NCBI GenBank assembly: GCA_963989385.1
Contig: OZ022513.1
Span: 16,909,928-16,973,927 of the forward strand
Reading direction: 5' to 3'
Source: Ctena decussata
Lineage: Eukaryota > Mollusca > Bivalvia > Lucinida > Lucinidae
Length of the DNA: 64,000 bases
Shown here: positions 59,296-64,000 of the stretch, one piece after another
Position numbering within the stretch: the stretch's first letter is position 1
Layout: the number at the start of each line of letters is the position of its first letter
Position numbers and translations under genes: made by a program
The notes under the pieces: model-generated
Databases searched by the model: none
Told to the model about the DNA's origin: nothing
Seen by the model: only the letters and a program-made list of their open reading frames with translations

Positions 59296-59499
59296 CACCT
59301 TGATATATAGCAAAACCAAGAAAATCCACTTCTGTTCCACAACCATTGGATATATTTGGTTGAAAGTTTGCATGGGACATTAGTGGTACCTTGGAATTTA
59401 GAATTGTAAAAAATCAAGAAGAAATCTACATCGGACCTACTAAGCGTTTACAAGACCGATTTTGCTCATATTCCATTATCTCAAGAAAATGTAAATGGA

Positions 59500-60340
59500 G
59501 TTTGGTCAGATTTGCTCAGAATGGAATTTGTATTTCAAGTTTATGCCAATGGACTTTCCAAGATGGCCACAAGGAGTGTGTGTGTGTGGGGGGGGGGGGG
59601 GGCTTCTAAAAATAGCAAAAACATAAAAATGAAAATTTCTAATGGAATTGGATCATCATTATGTCAGAATGTTCCTTGCATGAAGCCATTTTAATAGTTT
59701 GCACTTTGGCATTCCAAGATGGTTACCATCTGCTGGTTCTAAAAATAACACAAACCATGAAAATGACAATATTTCAATAATCTCTGAATGGATTTTGACG
59801 GAATTTGTATCAGAATAATTCTTTTATTCAGTTGTTTAAAAGAAATACTGAAAATAGACCAGTCAATATGACATCTGTTATTTAAAGTAGAAAAATGTAA
59901 AAATAAGAACATCTCAATGGAATTGGACCAGTTTTGTATCAAAATGGACCTTGCATGAAGCCATTTTATCTTTTTTGCAGATTTGGCGTTCCAGGATGGC
60001 CGCCATCTGCCGTCATTTGTTTTCAATGAGCTTTTAAATTCCAAACTAAGATTTTCAATAACATTTGATATATCATTAACTAAAATCCTTAAACCAAACT
60101 TTGGGTCGGAAAATGATATCTTGAATGTGATGTAATTAAGTGGCATATCCCAGGATGACCTCTGCTGTTCAGTTACAATTCTTGTGTAATATCACGGGCA
60201 CTATATGGAATTGAAAGCTCAAAAATCAGTATAATATGAGAAACATGAGCAAAAGAGTTATAAAAAATATACCTTCTAGTGTTGAATTTTGATCTTACAT
60301 TTTAAATTCAATTACTTATATTTTCTTGAATCAAGGGCAG
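59500..60340 (-). mobile_element. Diverged array plus repeat shared with 39440-39770
   Basis: 59640-59990 has two or three ~130-300 bp units with AATGGAATTGGA-CA and TTGCATGAAGCCATTTTA; 60000-60340 is the inverted partner of 39440-39770. Confidence 0.65.
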
Positions 60341-60763
60341 ATAAATCAGGGTCTGATATGCCTAGAATAATTATCTCATAATTCTGCAATGCACACTATC
60401 ATATCAATATGATAGCAAAGTTTCCTTTATATATTTGAACAAATAATGAAAATTGTGTTTTTTCGTAAAGTTGGAGAAGCAAAAATAAGAAAATTCCTGT
60501 TACCACTTATAAGCGCATATACTATTATTGAATAAGCAAACAATTATAAATTATATAACCCAATTAATTAGCATATATGCCTGTATTATTTCAAATCATA
60601 ATGGTAAGTCAGTCATCATTACTTATAGATATAATTGAAAAAAATAAGATACGTGGTAAGGCATGGGGTGGAATTAACCTACCCACTTTGGCACTGCGCT
60701 CCACTCAAACAACACTTTAATAAGATCAGTATTTCAATATATGAAAGCCAACACCTACAAATT

Positions 60764-62740
60764 GAAAGAGTAAATATACTTCAGGAACTAACAGAATCAG
60801 ATCCCAAACCTTATCCCCAATATCAAAGGGAAAGATTGAAAAATACATCCCAACAACTATAAATTACAAGTGATAAGCCGAGGCAGCAGCTCTTTCCCAA
60901 GTAGGTGGCAACTCAGCTATTTTTTACAGAACTAAATAATGTACCACGCAACAGACTAAACAAATTATACGGAAAACATTTAACCACTATTTTTACCTAT
61001 TTTCTATTTTTTATAATAGAAGGGTTGAAATAAAAAAAACAATAAGTTGAAGAGCACCGAACATAAAACAAATGCAACCGCAACAAAAGTACCGCCTTGG
61101 GACGGTCAGCAATAACTACTGGGGGGTTTAAACCGGTTTTACTGGGCCCAAAACTTCACCCACACCCTCCACCGCGGTGCACACAATTGGTTGGTAGTTC
61201 GGCTCGTATGGAGGTCCACCAACTCATAAGTGTGTTATCACGGACAACCATTAAAATCAAGAAGACTGTAATGAAGCAAGGACGAGGACTCGACAGCCGA
61301 AACGTGTTGAGACACCTGGAGATACCTGGGGCGTGATCAACACCACTGGAACACTGGTGCAAAAGAAGACCACCAGTTGAACCCCGGTGGGCCAAGAAAC
61401 AGACAAACATCCGGCCCCAACCAACTACTATATACCTTTATGTTGGGGCTGTCATAGAGTCTGAACCCTGACCCACCGGCGTGCAATTAAAGAGGACAGA
61501 AAAGTTGTTAACCATGATTGGGTTAATCACTAAGCATGCAGTCTGTCGCATTACATCTATGTTATAGCCAATGCGTTTAGATCACATGAATTTTTCTCAA
61601 ATTGATTAGGAAATTCTGTTTTCCCTACGATTCTGCGTAATTCAGATACTAAGTCACCATAAAATTCAGGTTCCGACAGGTTTGTTGCAAAAGTGACTTT
61701 AACCCTGTATTATATTTAGAAACCAATTCAAAGTGTCTACGATAAAATTTAGAAAAAGCTTTCCGAAGTTTATGATACCGATACCCCTGCTGTAAAAGCT
61801 TGGCAGTCAAACTTTTATTACGGGCATTGAAATCAGCCAAATGACTGGACACCCTAGCGAAGCGATTAAGTTGAGAAATGTAAACACCATAAGAAGTGGT
61901 TCGGGGAACATCACCATCCAAAAACGGAAAATTAACAATATCGAAATCAAAATCATCGCGTTTGTTATAAATTTCAGATGAAACATATCCATCTAAAATT
62001 GATAAATGTAAATCCAAAAATGGGGCCTCGGTATCAGAAGTATTTGCTTTATTTAACTGCAATTCGACAGGATTAATTTGACTAACCATTCCTTCAAAAT
62101 AAGGATTGTCAATATTTAAAGGTCGTCCAAGTACCTAGACGTTGAGTCGAATGCTTCAATTACATGAGCTTGAGTATTAACAGAAAGAGACATCATAAAG
62201 TCGCTTTCATAGCAAAATAAAAAAAAAATCCGCTACAAGAGGAGCGCAGTTACATGTAGTACCCATCGGAATTTCTACAATTTGTCTGTGTAACTTAATA
62301 CTAACTCTGATGAAATGTTATCTAGAAACTAAACTAAAGCATCTCAAACATTTTGGCAAGACCAAATTTTAACCATTGTTTGGTCATCGGAAGTAAAAAA
62401 AAGCATATTTATCATTCTCTCTGAAAAGTAGTCTCAAGTCTCAATTAAATTTTAATTAGTTTCTTTTTTATTAAATTATCGGGCAAAGTTGTATAGAGTG
62501 TAGAACAATCGTATGTAGACAAACTAGACGCGCGATATCCTCTAGACTTCAGTTTATCAAGAACCTCCGTAGAATTTTTAATTGACCAAAACAAATTTTT
62601 GCCTGACCGTTCGTAAACTTTTTACAGTACCTAATAACATGTATTTTGATAGCGGTAAGGCCAGAAGTAAAGATTGGTGAGATTTGGTGAAAATCCATTG
62701 GTAACAAGAAAATAGCCCTTATGGAGACTCCCACTTTAGT
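60764..62740 (-). pseudogene. Penelope-like reverse transcriptase element, copy C (longest, broken)
   Basis: Minus strand, 5' to 3': motif A region ASSLSTYDCSTLYTTLP (about 62481-62531), motif B region RQIVEIPMGTT then CAPLVADF (62230-62285, with an apparent small insertion), motif C RYLDDL (62121-62139) followed by a one-base frameshift, then a 146-codon frame (61649-62089) with EAPFLDLHLSI, IVNFPFLDGDVPR, SYGVYISQLNRFARVSSHLA and LLQQGYRYHKLRKAFSKFYR. A further shift gives EPEFYGDL and DVMRQTACLVINP. The 3' region runs to 60764. The layout (FD/YD-x-x-x-LYT, PMG, YxDD, FLDL) is closest to Penelope-like RTs. No GIY-YIG domain was found. Multiple shifts mean it is inactive. Confidence 0.75.
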
Positions 62741-62749
62741 AAATTAAGT

Positions 62750-62965
62750 CTGAATTAATTATGTATCCTTGCTGAATTACTTGTCAGTGCACATTCCATA
62801 CATATTAGTCAACAACAGAGAATTCTTCTATCTTCAAAGTTGATTTAACATATTTTATTTTCAAAAATGTACATTACAAAATACGAATGACATACGTACA
62901 GAATGCAAAAGGATCAGACCGAAAACTATTAGCCTATAGACTCTTCTCTTCAACGTTAGGGTGTA
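62750..62965. other. Non-coding, nothing recognised
   Basis: The 5' boundary of RT copy C lies near here; no further RT sequence was recognised upstream. Confidence 0.35.
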
Positions 62966-62969
62966 TAGC

Positions 62970-63225
62970 TGGATTTGTTTGGTTAATTGGTTGTTATGGG
63001 TTAAACGACTTTTTGAAAGAGTATTTCAGTCCATATAGAGTCGTCTGCCAATGAGAAGAAGAAAGAAAAGAGATATGATAGAGGAGAAAAAAATGTCCAC
63101 ACACAACCCCCATCCGCACCTACTGCAAGCACAGTAGGCCCTTGCACTACTATTATTCAAATTAAGGGCGCCCCGGCGCTGAAAGTTACCCAGCACCATT
63201 GAACGACCACGACCGCCCGCTGTAT
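62970..63225 (-). mobile_element. ~245-bp SINE-like family, copy 5
   Basis: TTTGGTTAATTGGTTGTTAT end, GTATTTCAGTCCATATAG, CACCTACTGCAAGCACAGTA and GCGCCCCGGCGCTGAAAGTT. The most complete copy along with 19081-19335. Confidence 0.7.
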
Positions 63226-63229
63226 AGCT

Positions 63230-63755
63230 GGAAATGACATGTAAGGAAGAAACGCTGCCTATATGGCGTGAAGTATATATAAAGAAAAACATTGTTTGAT
63301 CTTTATTCCAAAAGCAATATATCTTGCTTTCAATCAGTGACATCGAAATGCTTTTTCTTGTTACAAGATGATAAATCCTAGGTCACCCGAGTATCAGATT
63401 GTGTGACCCTATATACTGAGGCTCATGTTAACAAAGATTCGGTAAAAAAAAGAATTGATCAAACGCATTCATTATGAGCAGGCGTACATTGTTGATATTT
63501 GCTGCATCTGTCATTTTTTTCAACACAGCTGTGTTATTCTAGAGGATATTGTGGTTGAGGAAATTGCAAAATAATTTTAAGAGGTATGGGGAAGATCAGG
63601 GAGCTTAGCGGATTTGGGAATAATTTCCAGGGAGAAAGAGGACACTGAATCCTCTCCCAACCGATGATTGGCATCATAGATAAGGAGCTCTTGTACGAAT
63701 GTGACAGAAGAAATCGTCAGCGATAAACCACAGGGTATAATCGATTCATCCAATT
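63230..63755. other. Non-coding stretch
   Basis: No gene or element recognised. Confidence 0.4.
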
Positions 63756-63759
63756 TTCT

Positions 63760-64000
63760 CTTCCTGCAGAGACTGTACGTCATATTTGGCTTCCGCCGAG
63801 ACTGTCCGCGAACTTTTGCTTCCTGCAGAGACTACTGTCGTCGAAAAATGGCTTCCTGCCGAGACTGTCCGCGTGACTCTGCTTCCTGCCCAGAGCCTCG
63901 GCAGGAAGCAAAATCACGCGGACAGTCTCTGCAGGAAGCCATTCATCTTGTACAGAAGTCTCGGCAGGAAGCAAGAAATTGCGGACAGTCTCGGTGGAAG
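63760..64000. repeat. ~30-bp minisatellite arranged as a palindrome
   Basis: Units GCTTCCTGC-x-GAGACTGTCCGCG run forward at 63760-63890 and inverted from 63898 to the window end. Arms 63850-63890 and 63898-63940 pair almost completely around the 7-nt loop CAGAGCC. The 64-residue open frame is a by-product. The array is cut by the window edge. Confidence 0.9.

Noticed and set aside
63780..63974. Frame with repeated LPAET and SLGRK words
   Set aside because: Minisatellite read-through in both unit orientations.

Overview
The window reads as nuclear DNA of an invertebrate animal, most likely a bivalve mollusc. It is AT-rich, has introns, is dense in tRNA-derived SINEs, foldback/TIR elements and tandem-array elements of the kind known from bivalves, and carries a lectin-type fibrinogen-related gene of a family that is greatly expanded in molluscs. 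The taxon is an inference from style; no marker gene fixes the species.

One host protein-coding gene can be reconstructed. On the minus strand five coding exons (29608-29659, 26054-26211, 24534-24630, 14537-14701, 12021-12271) join in compatible phase into a 240-residue secreted protein: signal peptide followed directly by a complete fibrinogen-related domain (FReD). It spans about 17.6 kb, mostly repeat-filled introns; a 9.8 kb intron splits the domain. A probable AATAAA lies about 230 nt after the stop. I see no other intact host gene. One tRNA-Gly(GCC)-like gene with a damaged acceptor stem lies at 32076-32145.

The rest is a repeat landscape. 1-12 kb: foldback arrays, nested TIR elements, SINEs, a first 3' fragment of a reverse-transcriptase element (4.05-4.99 kb), and a small LINE fragment (9.4-9.6 kb). 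12-30 kb: FReD gene with intronic SINEs, a second RT-element fragment (15.8-17.5 kb), TIR elements at 18.6, 20.6-21.7 and 22.2-22.7 kb, and a GC-rich palindrome at 26.8-27.0 kb. 30-39 kb: a hairpin element, a 0.9 kb TIR element, the tRNA, a 0.67 kb duplication and a 1.4 kb mariner-like TIR element. 39-46 kb: two large tandem-array elements (units about 145 and 166 bp). 47-56 kb: a large imperfect inverted repeat with conserved RFX X-box motifs. 56-60 kb: a third array element containing a 238 bp MITE, and relatives of sequences at 39-42 kb. 60.7-62.7 kb: the longest RT-element copy, with recognisable but broken reverse-transcriptase motifs. 63.7-64 kb: a minisatellite arranged as a palindrome.

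The most interesting points are the reconstructed FReD gene, the Penelope-like RT family with three or more 5'-truncated copies, a set of tandem-array elements that share a terminal hairpin design, a three-copy foldback family, and the paired X-box motifs in the 47-56 kb inverted repeat. None amounts to a proven new system. Repeat boundaries were read by eye and are approximate.
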